Notes: generated by a model not told the origin, from the letters alone. DNA of 25,386 bases from an uncultured Desulfuromonadales bacterium (GCA_947259685.1 CAMYNC010000039.1:1-25386), one strand, 5' to 3'; shown: positions 7,833 through 16,583, counted from the stretch's first letter. Translations and numbers: made by a program.

Positions 7833-9506
7833 TTGAGTTACACTGCTTTATCAGGGGAATTGAGGGGGGAATTGTTGCTGATGTCCTCAACTGTGCTTAT
7901 CGTTCATGGCAACTCTTCCTGTGCAGATCAGATCAAGGCGCTGCTCGCAGATACGGGCCTGCAGGTTATCTGGTCGATCGGACAGGAGGCTTCCTGTAAA
8001 ACCATCAGGTTGAAGCGGCCGGATCTGGTCCTTATCGACGGCGATCTGGTTCGCGACGATCCAGGTCTTTGTCAAAAACTGCGCAGTTGTTCCCCGGAAA
8101 ACCACCTGCCGATCATCCTGCTTCTGCCGAGCAAAACCCAGGATATCAGTCGCTACCTTTGTGGAGGTGATGTCGACGATTATATTCTGCAGCCTTGTTC
8201 TCCGGATGATTTCCAGGCACGGGTTTTGTTACGGCTGTCGTCCGAAAAAAGCAAGCGCGTCAATGGCTTTCCGGGAGTCGATTATGCGTTTCTGGCCGGG
8301 CTCTCGAACCTGGCGGTCTCCGAGTTGGACACCACGGCCATTCTCAATCGGGTGGTCGATTCTATTGCCCAGGTCATCGAGGTCCGACGTTGCTCCATCA
8401 CCATGATTCGCGAGGATGATGAGGTCGGCTATATCCTGGCCTCAAGCGATGACCCCGAGGCCAACGGTCTGCGGATCGACCTGGAACGCTATCCCGAAAT
8501 TCTTGAAACCATCCGTTCCGGTAAGCCCCTGGTGATTGATAATATCTGTCATCATCCGCTCATGCAGAGTGTCTTGCCCTATATTGAAAAGCTCGGCTTC
8601 AATTCGATTCTGGTGTTGCCGATGATCGACCGCCAGCGGATTGTCGGGGTGTTGGTACTGCGCACTGCGCGCTCTATCGAAGGTTTCAGTGAAGAAGAAA
8701 CGTCCTTCTGTCAGTTGGTGGCCAATGTGGCCACCAGTGCCCTGCGCCTGGCTGAATTGCGGCAAAGCGAGCAGGTCCAGGATGTCAGCATCGCGACATC
8801 AGCAGATTCTGCACCTGAAGACTCTCAGGTCCATCCGCGCTCGGCATTGATCGGCATGGCGGCTCATGATCTGCGGGTTCTGGTTTCGGTGATTGATGGC
8901 TATTGCTTGTTGCTGAGTGAGTCTGGGGATTCCAACCTGTCTGCCGAGCAGCACGAATTTATCAATGGCCTGATGGCAGGGAGCCGTCGACTGGTGGATA
9001 TGGCAAACAATCTCCTCGATTATTCTCGGATTGAGGCTGGTCGTTTTGAACTGCACTTTGCTCCCCAGGATATCTGTTCAATTATCAAATCGGTCCATGG
9101 CGAAATGCTGCCCCTCCTGCAGCGGCGGAATATCCAGATGAATATCCAGAGCCCGGTCAGTGAAATCCCCGTCACTTGTGATGAGGAAGGTGTCCGCAGG
9201 GTCTGTTATAACATCGTCAGCAATGCGCTGAAGTTTACTCCCGATGGTGGCAGTATAGATCTGGAGTTGACTATCGATGTCAGCGAAGCTAGCGTCTCGG
9301 TTAGGGATAACGGTCCTGGTATTGCGCCAGATCTTCTCTCTCGGCTGTTTGAAGAGTACAGCACTTCGCCAGCGCCCAATGGTCGGCCCGGTAATGGGTT
9401 GGGATTGTCGATTTGCAAAAAAATTGTTGAAGCTCACCATGGCCGTATCTGGGCCGAAAGCAGCCTCGGGCAGGGGAGTCGTTTTATCTTCTGCTTACCT
9501 CTCTAA
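7833..9506 (+). CDS. Sensor histidine kinase with degenerate N-terminal receiver and GAF domain
   Basis: 557 aa, no membrane segment or signal peptide, so cytoplasmic. Order: receiver-like domain (about 20-135), GAF domain (about 150-305), HisKA dimerisation domain with phospho-acceptor H345 in AAHDLR, and HATPase_c with N-box N464, G1 box DNGPGI (492-497) and G2 box GNGLGLSI (520-527). The kinase half looks complete. The receiver keeps the candidate phospho-acceptor D69 (LIDGD), but the acidic pair normally near its N-terminus reads HG (VLIVHGN) and the conserved lysine reads Q120 (ILQP), so normal phosphorylation is doubtful. The start used is TTG at 7833 because AGGAG lies five bases upstream; ATG at 7881 is a good alternative that starts right at the receiver. 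No partner response regulator is adjacent. Confidence 0.9.
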   Translation: MSYTALSGELRGELLLMSSTVLIVHGNSSCADQIKALLADTGLQVIWSIGQEASCKTIRLKRPDLVLIDGDLVRDDPGLCQKLRSCSPENHLPIILLLPSKTQDISRYLCGGDVDDYILQPCSPDDFQARVLLRLSSEKSKRVNGFPGVDYAFLAGLSNLAVSELDTTAILNRVVDSIAQVIEVRRCSITMIREDDEVGYILASSDDPEANGLRIDLERYPEILETIRSGKPLVIDNICHHPLMQSVLPYIEKLGFNSILVLPMIDRQRIVGVLVLRTARSIEGFSEEETSFCQLVANVATSALRLAELRQSEQVQDVSIATSADSAPEDSQVHPRSALIGMAAHDLRVLVSVIDGYCLLLSESGDSNLSAEQHEFINGLMAGSRRLVDMANNLLDYSRIEAGRFELHFAPQDICSIIKSVHGEMLPLLQRRNIQMNIQSPVSEIPVTCDEEGVRRVCYNIVSNALKFTPDGGSIDLELTIDVSEASVSVRDNGPGIAPDLLSRLFEEYSTSPAPNGRPGNGLGLSICKKIVEAHHGRIWAESSLGQGSRFIFCLPL

Positions 9507-9569
9507 CCTCCCTTAAAAACTTGATAAATCCCGTACTTCCCGCCGCATAGAAAACCTGCCGGTAAATAA

Positions 9570-9596
9570 TTGACAGAAACACTCAGGTATGATAAT
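9570..9596 (+). promoter_or_regulatory. Promoter candidate for the cysE-iscR-iscS-iscU run
   Basis: A perfect -35 box TTGACA (9570-9575) is followed after 15 nt by GATAAT (9591-9596, 5 of 6). The spacing is short, so the call is moderate. It is the best promoter in the 200-base gap before cysE and would leave a leader of roughly 105 nt. Confidence 0.5.
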
Positions 9597-9707
9597 TCTT
9601 AAGCACGTAGCACCGCAAATGAGAAAAAATCCCATCAGGTGATAGTTGTTTGAGTTGCCAACTCTATTATTAGTTCACACGAAGCTTTGAGTTTGGAGGT
9701 TGCCAGG

Positions 9708-10397
9708 ATGTTTAGTCATCTTAAGGAAGATCTGAAGGCGGTATTTGATCGCGATCCGGCTGTGCGGAATGTCTTTGAGATCGTTTTCTGCTATCCCGGC
9801 TTCCACGCCATGCTCTTTTATCGGTTATCACACTGGTTCTGGGAGAATCAATATTTCTTTATCGGCAGATTTCTTTCCCATCTTGGGCGGTTTTTTACCG
9901 GTATTGAAATTCACCCGGGGGCGCAGATCGGCCGCGGGTTTTTCATCGATCACGGCATGGGCGTAGTTATCGGCGAAACCGCTGAAATCGGTGATAATTG
10001 CACCCTGTACCACGGCGTAACGTTGGGCGGAACCTCCTGGGCCAAAGAGAAACGGCATCCGACTCTGGGTGATAATGTTGTCGTCGGTTCCGGAGCGAAA
10101 ATCCTGGGCCCCTTTAAGGTCGGTGATGACAGCAAGGTTGGGTCCAACTCAGTGGTCGTTAAAGAGGTACCGAACCGCGCCACGGTTGTCGGTATTCCCG
10201 GCCGGGTGGTCATGTCTGGTGAAAAACGTGTGGGTGTTGAGCTTGATCACAACAATCTTCCCGACCCGGTGGCGAATGCCGTTAAATGTATGATGGACCA
10301 GATCCGCACTCTTGAAGATCAGGTTGATCAGCTGAAGCTGGAACAGAAAGAATTAAAGGCCGAACGGGCAAAAACGGACGCGGTGGAGACCGTCTGA
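9708..10397 (+). CDS. cysE: Serine O-acetyltransferase
   Basis: 229 aa. Acetyl-CoA-dependent acetylation of L-serine to O-acetylserine, the first dedicated step of cysteine synthesis. The helical N-terminal part leads into a left-handed beta-helix built from hexapeptide repeats (about 67-185). Candidate active-site residues include D81-H82 (FIDHGMG) and H102 (YHGVTLGGT). This is the short form, lacking the long N-terminal extension of E. coli CysE. The last 35 residues form a charged heptad-like coiled coil beyond the usual catalytic core. ATG at 9708 is chosen over an upstream TTG at 9687 because GGAGG lies eight bases before it. The stop codon overlaps the start of the next gene (TGATG), indicating translational coupling with iscR. 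Confidence 0.95.
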   Translation: MFSHLKEDLKAVFDRDPAVRNVFEIVFCYPGFHAMLFYRLSHWFWENQYFFIGRFLSHLGRFFTGIEIHPGAQIGRGFFIDHGMGVVIGETAEIGDNCTLYHGVTLGGTSWAKEKRHPTLGDNVVVGSGAKILGPFKVGDDSKVGSNSVVVKEVPNRATVVGIPGRVVMSGEKRVGVELDHNNLPDPVANAVKCMMDQIRTLEDQVDQLKLEQKELKAERAKTDAVETV

Positions 10398-10819
10398 TGC
10401 GGATGTCCACAAAGGCACAATACGCTGTCCGTGCGCTGGTCAGTCTTAATCTCACCAGCGATGGTGATCCGGTTTCTATTAAGGATATTTCCAGCCGAGA
10501 GAACATTTCCCTCAATTACCTCGAACAGCTGTTTGTAAAATTGCGGCGTGGCGAAATCGTCAAAAGTGTTCGTGGCCCGGGCGGTGGTTATCTGCTGGCC
10601 CGGCCTGCGGCTGATATACGGGTTGACCAGATTATTGATACGGTTGAGGAAACCCTGGTGCCGGTCTCCTGCATGGATGCAGATGGTAGTTGCAGTTGCA
10701 CATCGGAGTGCGCCACTCAGACGGTCTGGCAGGGTCTGGGCAATCAGATACGTACCTTTCTGGCATCAATGACGCTGGAAGACTTAACCAACGAGGGACG
10801 CCGGCGTCTCGACAGCTGA
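10397..10819 (+). CDS. iscR: Rrf2-family Fe-S-sensing transcriptional regulator, IscR type
   Basis: 140 aa. Winged-helix DNA-binding regulator, expected to sense iron-sulfur status and control the genes around it. The N-terminal recognition helix region and the wing (VRGPGGGYLLARP, about 58-70) match the Rrf2 family. A cysteine cluster follows: C92, C99, C101 and C105. In E. coli IscR the ligands are C92, C98, C104 and H107; here the His position is occupied by Q108, and an extra Cys (C101) is present, so cluster ligation may differ. The ATG overlaps the cysE stop by one base. Position between cysE and the desulfurase gene fits local autoregulation, but I could not identify an IscR-type operator with confidence. 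Confidence 0.9.
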   Translation: MRMSTKAQYAVRALVSLNLTSDGDPVSIKDISSRENISLNYLEQLFVKLRRGEIVKSVRGPGGGYLLARPAADIRVDQIIDTVEETLVPVSCMDADGSCSCTSECATQTVWQGLGNQIRTFLASMTLEDLTNEGRRRLDS

Positions 10820-10871
10820 GAGTTTTTTTATTCTTTGACAAAGACATTTAGAGTTTAGCTGGAGGCATTTC

Positions 10872-12083
10872 GTGAAAAAGATCTACATGGATAATAACGC
10901 AACCACGCCGGTCAAGCCGGAAGTGCTTGAGGCGATGTTGCCCTTTTACCGCGAGCAGTTCGGGAATCCGTCGAGCGTCCATTGGGCGGGACGGATGGTC
11001 AGTGGAGCGGTGGAAAAAGCTCGTGAGCAGGTCGCTGCCTTGATCAACTGTTCGCCGGCTGAAGTGGTGTTTATTTCCTGCGGCAGCGAAGGGGACAACT
11101 TTGCTATCAAGGGAACGGCGGATGCCTTGAAGGAAAAAGGCAACCATATCATTACCACCTCGGTGGAACACCCTGCGGTCTTGGAAACCTGTGAGCATCT
11201 GGAAAAAAACGGCTATGAAGTGACCTACCTAAAGGTCGATAAGGACGGTATGCTCGACCTGCAGGAGCTTGAGGATGCAATTACCGAGAAAACCATTCTG
11301 CTCTCGGTGATGTGGGCCAACAATGAAACCGGTAACCTGTTTCCGATCGAAGAGATCGGCCAGATTGCTAAGAAGTACAAGGTACGCTTTCACACCGATG
11401 CCGTACAATCGGTTGGTAAGATTCCGGTCGACGTACAAAAAGCCAACGTCGATATGGCAGTGATCTCAGGGCACAAAATCGGTGCTCCAAAAGGGGTCGG
11501 GGCCATGTACTTGCGCCGCGGCACCCGCATGACCCGGTTTATGCATGGCGGGCACCAGGAGCGGAATCGGCGCGCGGGAACCCATAATGTCGCCGGAATC
11601 GTCGGCCTGGGCGTCGCCTGCGAGCTGGCCAGCCAGAATATGGAAAAGGATTACACCTACGTTCGGAAGTTGCGTGACAAGCTGGAGGCCGGCATCCGGG
11701 ACAGTATTCCGGAAATCAAACTGAACGGCCATCCGAACGCCGACCTGCGCTTGCCGAATACCCTGAATGTCAGCTTTGCCTATATTGAAGGCGAGTCACT
11801 GTTGCTGAATTTCGATATGAAGGGGATCGCAGCATCCTCCGGTTCAGCCTGCACCTCAGGTTCGCTCGAACCTTCTCATGTTATGGGTGCCATGTGTGTT
11901 GACGTCGTGCTGGCACATTCAAGCACCCGCTTTAGCCTCGGTGCCGACAACACCGAAGAAGACGTTGATTTCGTTTTGCAGGAACTGCCACCGATCGTGC
12001 AGCGACTGCGAGAGATGAGTCCGCTGTATAACCGTAAAGAACCCCTGACCTGCGATGAATGTCGCGTGGTGCGTCGGGTTTAA
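10872..12083 (+). CDS. iscS: Cysteine desulfurase, IscS/NifS type
   Basis: 403 aa. PLP-dependent removal of sulfur from L-cysteine, giving alanine and an enzyme persulfide that feeds Fe-S assembly and tRNA thiolation. The PLP lysine is K202 (SGHKIGAPKG), with H100 (VEHPAV) and D176 (HTDAVQS) as cofactor-contacting residues. The catalytic cysteine is C327 in SSGSACTSGSLEPSHV, the long-loop group I type. The start is GTG, supported by GGAGG eight bases upstream. The C-terminus ends in a short Cys-containing tail (TCDECRVVRRV), a CxxC that could bind metal or pass on sulfur. It lies between iscR and iscU. Whether to call it IscS or NifS cannot be decided without phylogeny; no nitrogenase genes are in the window. 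Confidence 0.95.
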   Translation: MKKIYMDNNATTPVKPEVLEAMLPFYREQFGNPSSVHWAGRMVSGAVEKAREQVAALINCSPAEVVFISCGSEGDNFAIKGTADALKEKGNHIITTSVEHPAVLETCEHLEKNGYEVTYLKVDKDGMLDLQELEDAITEKTILLSVMWANNETGNLFPIEEIGQIAKKYKVRFHTDAVQSVGKIPVDVQKANVDMAVISGHKIGAPKGVGAMYLRRGTRMTRFMHGGHQERNRRAGTHNVAGIVGLGVACELASQNMEKDYTYVRKLRDKLEAGIRDSIPEIKLNGHPNADLRLPNTLNVSFAYIEGESLLLNFDMKGIAASSGSACTSGSLEPSHVMGAMCVDVVLAHSSTRFSLGADNTEEDVDFVLQELPPIVQRLREMSPLYNRKEPLTCDECRVVRRV

Positions 12084-12126
12084 CGTTTTTCGGCAATCGC
12101 CGAACTGCTGAGTAAGGAGCCTCCCT

Positions 12127-12495
12127 ATGTACACTGAAAAAGTCATGGATCATTTTTCCAACCCGCGGAATGTCGGTGAAATTGACGATGCGAATGGTGT
12201 GGGTGAAGTTGGTAACGCCTCTTGCGGCGACATCATGAAAATCTTTCTCAAGGTTGAAGATAATATCATTCAAGATGTCAAATTCAAGACCTTCGGCTGT
12301 GGAGCCGCTATTGCAACCTCGTCGATGGTCACCGAAATGGCTATTGGAAAGACCATTGATGAAGCTCTGGTGCTGACCAATCAGGCGGTTGCCGAAGCGC
12401 TGGATGGCCTGCCGCCAGCAAAAATGCACTGTTCCAATCTGGCCGCCGATGCTCTGCATGAGGCGATCAAAGATTATAAAGAAAATAACACTTAG
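12127..12495 (+). CDS. iscU: Fe-S cluster assembly scaffold, IscU/NifU N-terminal type
   Basis: 122 aa, full length for IscU and without the extra domains of NifU. Builds [2Fe-2S]/[4Fe-4S] clusters with sulfur from the neighbouring desulfurase. The three cluster cysteines are C33 (NASCGD), C58 (FGCGAA) and C102 (KMHCSNLA), with D35 and H101 in their usual places. ATG is preceded by AAGGAG. The gap to iscS is only 43 bases, so co-transcription is likely. No hscA, hscB or ferredoxin gene follows, so this is a minimal ISC set. Confidence 0.95.
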   Translation: MYTEKVMDHFSNPRNVGEIDDANGVGEVGNASCGDIMKIFLKVEDNIIQDVKFKTFGCGAAIATSSMVTEMAIGKTIDEALVLTNQAVAEALDGLPPAKMHCSNLAADALHEAIKDYKENNT

Positions 12496-12527
12496 GGTTG
12501 ATTGCATAAATTATTAGTTTAACTTTG

Positions 12528-12558
12528 GGAGGGCGCTACAGTTGTGGCGCCTTCCTTT
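12528..12558 (+). terminator. Hairpin between iscU and mnmA, possible attenuating terminator
   Basis: A 10-bp stem (12528-12537 with 12546-12555, two G-U pairs) is followed by TTT and, after a short gap, a further T-run. It could end part of the iscU transcripts while allowing some read-through into mnmA, whose start lies 23 bases downstream. Confidence 0.5.
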
Positions 12559-12578
12559 ATGTGTTTTTGAGGATAGCT

Positions 12579-13655
12579 GTGAAAAAGCAACGCGTAGTAG
12601 TCGCTATGAGCGGCGGTGTCGATTCTTCGGTGACTGCAGCTCTGCTGAAAGAGCAGGGCTTCGAGGTTATCGGCATGACCATGCAGATCTGGGATTACTC
12701 CAGTTTCACTGCCGAACATGGCGAGAGTTTCGGTACCTGCTGTTCGCTTGATGATGTCTATGATGCCAGGCGGGTGGCCGAACAGATCGACATTCCATTT
12801 TATGTCATCAATTTTGAGAAAGAATTTCAGCGTGAGGTGATCGATCGTTTTTGCAACGATTATTTTGCTGGTCGTACGCCCAATCCTTGTGTGCTTTGCA
12901 ATCAGGTCCTCAAATTTGAACTCTTACTGCGCAAGGCCCGCGAACTGGAGGCGGACTTTCTTGCCACCGGCCACTACGCCAGTATCGAAAAGGATGGGGA
13001 GCGTTTTTTCCTGCGCAAAGGGCTCGATCAGGCGAAGGATCAAAGCTATTTTCTGTTCACCCTGACCCAGCAGCAGATGGCCCATACTTTGTTTCCTCTG
13101 GGCCAGATGACCAAGGACGAAGTTCGCCAGCATGCGACCCGTTTTAACCTGCGGGTGGCGGAAAAGGCAGAAAGTCAGGACATCTGTTTCGTTCCCGATG
13201 GCGATTATGTCCGCTTCTTAGAAGAAGAGCGCGGACCTGGCCAGTTGGATGGGGACATTGTGCATGTTTCTGGAAAGGTCCTTGGCAAACATCAGGGGAT
13301 TTACCGCTATACCGTTGGCCAACGCAAGGGCTTAGGAATCGGCTGGACCGCGCCGCTGTTCGTGGTCGGGATCGATGTGGAAAAGAAACAGGTCATTGTC
13401 GGTGAAAAAGAACATCTAAGCCGTTCGGAATTGCTGATCGATGGTTGCAATTGGAGTATCCCTACGCCTGAAGAGCCGATCACCACTTACTGTCGAATCC
13501 GTTACCGTCACCAGGAAGTTCCCGCCCGGGTCGAGCCAATGCCCGAGCGGCAGGCGCGAATTATTTTTGCTGAGCCACAAAAGGGGATAACCCCGGGCCA
13601 GGCTGCAGTTTTCTATGCCGAGGACAGGGTCATCGGCGGGGGCTGGATCAAATGA
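12579..13655 (+). CDS. mnmA: tRNA-specific 2-thiouridylase MnmA
   Basis: 358 aa. Uses ATP and persulfide sulfur to make 2-thiouridine at wobble position 34 of tRNA. The PP-loop SGGVDSS occupies residues 11-17. The catalytic cysteine pair is C104 (TPNPCVLCN) and C203 (SQDICFV), closely matching C102 and C199 of E. coli MnmA. The C-terminal beta-barrel domains follow. The GTG at 12579 is chosen over an in-frame upstream start at 12525 because it has GAGG seven bases before it and because the upstream codons cross the iscU hairpin. It overlaps mtaB by four bases (ATGA). Closeness to the desulfurase gene fits direct sulfur delivery. Confidence 0.95.
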   Translation: MKKQRVVVAMSGGVDSSVTAALLKEQGFEVIGMTMQIWDYSSFTAEHGESFGTCCSLDDVYDARRVAEQIDIPFYVINFEKEFQREVIDRFCNDYFAGRTPNPCVLCNQVLKFELLLRKARELEADFLATGHYASIEKDGERFFLRKGLDQAKDQSYFLFTLTQQQMAHTLFPLGQMTKDEVRQHATRFNLRVAEKAESQDICFVPDGDYVRFLEEERGPGQLDGDIVHVSGKVLGKHQGIYRYTVGQRKGLGIGWTAPLFVVGIDVEKKQVIVGEKEHLSRSELLIDGCNWSIPTPEEPITTYCRIRYRHQEVPARVEPMPERQARIIFAEPQKGITPGQAAVFYAEDRVIGGGWIK

Positions 13656-14947
13656 GCAGCAGCGTTGCCATTGTAACCCTCGGCTGTAAAACCAACCAGT
13701 TCGAATCGGCAGCGATCAGTGAACAGCTTGCTGGCGCCGGTTATCGTCAGGTTGGCTTTGAAGAGGGGGCAGAGCTGGTTATCGTTAACACCTGCACCGT
13801 CACCTCGGCAACCGACTCCCAATCGCGTAACCTGATTCGCAGGGCCAGGCGGATGAATCCTCAGGCGCGGGTCGTGGTGACCGGCTGTTATGCCCAGGTC
13901 GATCCTGATTCTTTGGCGCAATTGCCCGGGGTGGCCTTGGTGGTCGGCAATGAGGAGAAGAAGGATTTTCTCCAACGCTTGACTCGCATGGATCAAGATG
14001 ATTTGGTTCAGGTTTCTGATATCCGCGTCAGCAAGCAGGCGGAAGCTTTGTCGCTCAGTAGTTTTGAACAGCGCAGCCGGGCTTTCGTGCAGATTCAAAA
14101 CGGTTGCGATGCTTTCTGCTCCTACTGCATTATCCCCTATGCCCGGGGGCGCAGCCGTTCGGTGGTATTACCCGAGGTTGTCGAACAGGTAGAGAATCTT
14201 GCCGCAGCGGGCTATCCGGAAATCGTTCTGACCGGAATCCACATCGGCAACTATGGGCAGGATCTGCAGCCGGGGCTCGATTTATTAACCCTGTTACAAG
14301 GGATAGAGGCTTCTGCCTTTAGCGGTCGTTTGCGGCTCGGGTCGATCGAACCGACGGAACTTCCCGCTGAATTGCTCGACTATATCGCTGCTGCAGATTG
14401 GCTTTGCCCACACTATCACATTCCGTTGCAGGCAGCCGATGATGAGATTCTAAAGCGTATGAATCGGCACTACACGACGAGTTTTTTCAAAGACTTATTG
14501 CTGGGGATTCGCCAACGTCAGCCATCAGCGGCTATCGGTCTGGATGTCATCACCGGTTTTCCCGGGGAAAGCGATGCTCAGTTCGCAAACAGTTGCGAGT
14601 TTTTGCGCGATTTGCCTTTTTCCCACCTCCATGTGTTCCCCTACAGCCGGCGGCCAGGAACCCCAGCTGCTGAAATGAAAGATCAACTTTCGGGTAATCT
14701 CATCAAAGAACGGGCGGCTCAGTTACGCCAGATTGGAGCTGAAAAGCTTGCTGCCTATTCCGCCAGTTTTGTTGGACAACTATTGGAAGTGGTCATCGAG
14801 GGTGGGGAGCATGCCGGGCGTCGAAAAGGCCTCTCACAGAACTACCTGCCGGTCTACCTAGCTGAGCCTGCCCTGCAGCAGGGTCAATGTTTAAAGGTCA
14901 GCATTACCGGTCAGACTGATGAAGGATTAGTCGGTCAACTGGTTTGA
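13652..14947 (+). CDS. mtaB: tRNA t6A37 methylthiotransferase MtaB (radical SAM)
   Basis: 431 aa. Radical-SAM enzyme that converts t6A37 of tRNA to its 2-methylthio form. The N-terminal UPF0004 domain supplies cluster cysteines C12 (LGCKTN), C48 (NTCTVT) and C79 (TGCYAQ); the radical-SAM motif CDAFCSYC gives C152, C156 and C159; a TRAM-like domain ends the protein (about 370-431). [15 protein letters not shown] and [16 protein letters not shown] fit the MtaB branch better than MiaB or RimO. Its ATG overlaps the mnmA stop, so two successive tRNA sulfur-modifying enzymes are translationally coupled. The 3' end overlaps the convergent transporter gene by 13 bp. Confidence 0.92.
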   Translation: MSSSVAIVTLGCKTNQFESAAISEQLAGAGYRQVGFEEGAELVIVNTCTVTSATDSQSRNLIRRARRMNPQARVVVTGCYAQVDPDSLAQLPGVALVVGNEEKKDFLQRLTRMDQDDLVQVSDIRVSKQAEALSLSSFEQRSRAFVQIQNGCDAFCSYCIIPYARGRSRSVVLPEVVEQVENLAAAGYPEIVLTGIHIGNYGQDLQPGLDLLTLLQGIEASAFSGRLRLGSIEPTELPAELLDYIAAADWLCPHYHIPLQAADDEILKRMNRHYTTSFFKDLLLGIRQRQPSAAIGLDVITGFPGESDAQFANSCEFLRDLPFSHLHVFPYSRRPGTPAAEMKDQLSGNLIKERAAQLRQIGAEKLAAYSASFVGQLLEVVIEGGEHAGRRKGLSQNYLPVYLAEPALQQGQCLKVSITGQTDEGLVGQLV

Positions 14948-16227
14948 CTTTCGGCAATCGCCAACTCCCGTCCGCGGGGAACATTAACCAACAGCAGCAA
15001 GAGCCCGCCGATAATAAAAAATCCCCCCAGGGCCAGAATCGAATTGCGTGAACTGCCGGTCAAATCAGCGATTAGTGCAAACAGTAATGGCCCAAAGATG
15101 GATGCGAATCTTGAACTGATGGTGAAGAAGCCGAAAAATTCAGCACTTTTCTTCGCGGGAACCATGCTGGCAAATAAAGACCGGCTAAGTGCCTGGCTGC
15201 CGCCGAGTATTATGGCAATCACTCCTCCCAAAATCCAGAATTCCAGCGCGTCGGTCATTCGGTAGGCGAATACGCAGACCAGTAGGAAGGTCACCAGGCT
15301 CAGCATGATGGCCCGGGCTGTACCGATTTTCTCAGCCAAGCGACCAAACAACAGCGCGCCCGGCATGGCCATAAATTGAATCATCAGGAAGCAGCCGATA
15401 ATCGTTCCCTGACTTAATTGTAGCTCTTCGCGGGCAAACACCGCCGAAACACTAATAACTGTTTGAATGCCATCGTTGTAGCAGAGAAACGCAAGCAGAA
15501 AGATACAGAGGTCCCGGTAGCTCAGCAGGCTACGGAATTGTTCTAAATAGCTGCTGAAGCTGGAAGAGCGGTTTCTGCTTGGTCTATTTATCGTTTTTGG
15601 CAGCAGCAGAAAACTTGGAATGGCAAACAGCAACCACCATGCCCCGGTCAGCAAAAAGCCGAAGCGCGTTGCGCTGCTGCGGTCGGTGAAACCGAACATT
15701 TCAAATTTAATGATCAGGAGAAAGACGATAGCCAACAACAAACCGCCGCCAATGTAGCCGAAGGCATAGCCGCGGGCGGAAAGCCGGTCAGTTTCTTTGG
15801 CTGAGACCAGAAAAGGCAGATAGGCGTTGTAGAAGATGTTGCTGCCAGCGAAACCGATATTTCCAAACACAAACAGGAGGGCCGCCAACAGATAGTCGCC
15901 AGGCCCGGTTAGGGCCAGCAGGGCGGTGGCTGTGCAACCTGCCAGACAGAAGGCCAGTAACAGTTGCTTATGCCAGCCTCGGCGGTCGGCAAGTGCCCCC
16001 AATGCTGGCGCTGAAAACGCCAGGATCATCATGGATAGAGAAACGGTGTAGCCCCAAAGGCTGCTGGCGGAAAATTTATGCTCGCCGAAAAATGCCAGTC
16101 CCGCACCTTCGCTTGGTACCAGCGAAACAAAGTAGACCGGTAATACCGCCGCCAGAATCACCGTGGCAAAGGCTGAATTGGCCCAATCGTAAAGGCACCA
16201 GCCGAATTTGGCATTTTTGTTTTGCAT
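14935..16227 (-). CDS. MFS transporter, UMF1/Atg22-like family
   Basis: 430 aa with about 12 predicted membrane segments. The N-terminal YDWANSAFATVI and the later PALGALADRRG match the UMF1 family (Pfam Atg22-like), whose substrates in bacteria are not established. No signal peptide is expected. ATG at 16227 is preferred because AGG lies six bases before it; a GTG two codons upstream (16233) is possible. The gene ends inside the 3' end of mtaB on the opposite strand. A MITE-like element begins about 20 bases upstream of its start, so the promoter may lie in or beyond that element. Confidence 0.88.
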   Translation of the reverse strand: MQNKNAKFGWCLYDWANSAFATVILAAVLPVYFVSLVPSEGAGLAFFGEHKFSASSLWGYTVSLSMMILAFSAPALGALADRRGWHKQLLLAFCLAGCTATALLALTGPGDYLLAALLFVFGNIGFAGSNIFYNAYLPFLVSAKETDRLSARGYAFGYIGGGLLLAIVFLLIIKFEMFGFTDRSSATRFGFLLTGAWWLLFAIPSFLLLPKTINRPSRNRSSSFSSYLEQFRSLLSYRDLCIFLLAFLCYNDGIQTVISVSAVFAREELQLSQGTIIGCFLMIQFMAMPGALLFGRLAEKIGTARAIMLSLVTFLLVCVFAYRMTDALEFWILGGVIAIILGGSQALSRSLFASMVPAKKSAEFFGFFTISSRFASIFGPLLFALIADLTGSSRNSILALGGFFIIGGLLLLLVNVPRGRELAIAESQTS

Positions 16228-16247
16228 GCTCACCCTGCCCCTGAGAA

Positions 16248-16418
16248 TTAAACCTGAATCAGTGGATATAAGGTGGATGAAGAGTGCAAGTGCTTGGATT
16301 GAATGAGTGATTCAAAAATTTGAGCTGCACCCAAAGGTTCAGCGGTGATTTTTTGAGTGCTCAGGCAATTCAATGGCTTGCGCTATTCGCCGCCGGATAT
16401 TCACTGATTCAGGTTAAA
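16248..16418. mobile_element. MITE-like element, 171 bp, with ~22-bp terminal inverted repeats (copy A)
   Basis: The left end (16248-16269) and the reverse complement of the right end (16397-16418) match at 20 of 22 positions, sharing the core AACCTGAATCAGTG. No transposase is encoded. The left 97 bases (16253-16349) recur in the same orientation at 25290-25386 with 7 mismatches by my alignment. These traits fit a non-autonomous miniature transposable element or a dispersed palindromic repeat. No clear target-site duplication is seen. Confidence 0.7.
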
Positions 16419-16583
16419 TGCCAGCAGGGTAGCGGATTTTAACGCAGGAGGAAATCGATAAAACTTTCGCATTCATTACAAAACGCTTGTTTTCCCAAAT
16501 GATGTGAGAAACAAGCAGGTGAGGGGACTACGTAAGAGCCCCCTCAGCTGTTGAAGTTTGAATTCTAGAAAGCCATCCTTGGT
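16419..16583. other. Intergenic segment with two hairpins downstream of the DUF1059 gene
   Basis: Together with the element at 16248-16418 this makes a 356-base gap without a gene. It contains an 8-bp inverted repeat (16485-16492 with 16509-16516) and a 7-bp one (16520-16526 with 16540-16546). Either may end the minus-strand DUF1059 transcript, but neither has a good T-run. Nothing else is recognised. Confidence 0.4.

Noticed and set aside
7615..7890. Minus-strand 91-codon frame in the fumarase/kinase intergenic region
   Set aside because: No recognisable domain or good ribosome site, and it overlaps the start of the histidine kinase gene.
9507..9707. IscR-binding site upstream of cysE
   Set aside because: A palindrome-like AT-rich stretch is present near 9550-9570, but it does not match type 1 or type 2 IscR sites well enough to call.
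10832..10844. Perfect 6-1-6 inverted repeat between iscR and iscS as an operator
   Set aside because: The repeat (TCTTTG-A-CAAAGA) is short and lies next to a T-run and a TTGACA-like hexamer. I could not separate an operator from a chance palindrome or promoter part, so it is not listed as a feature.
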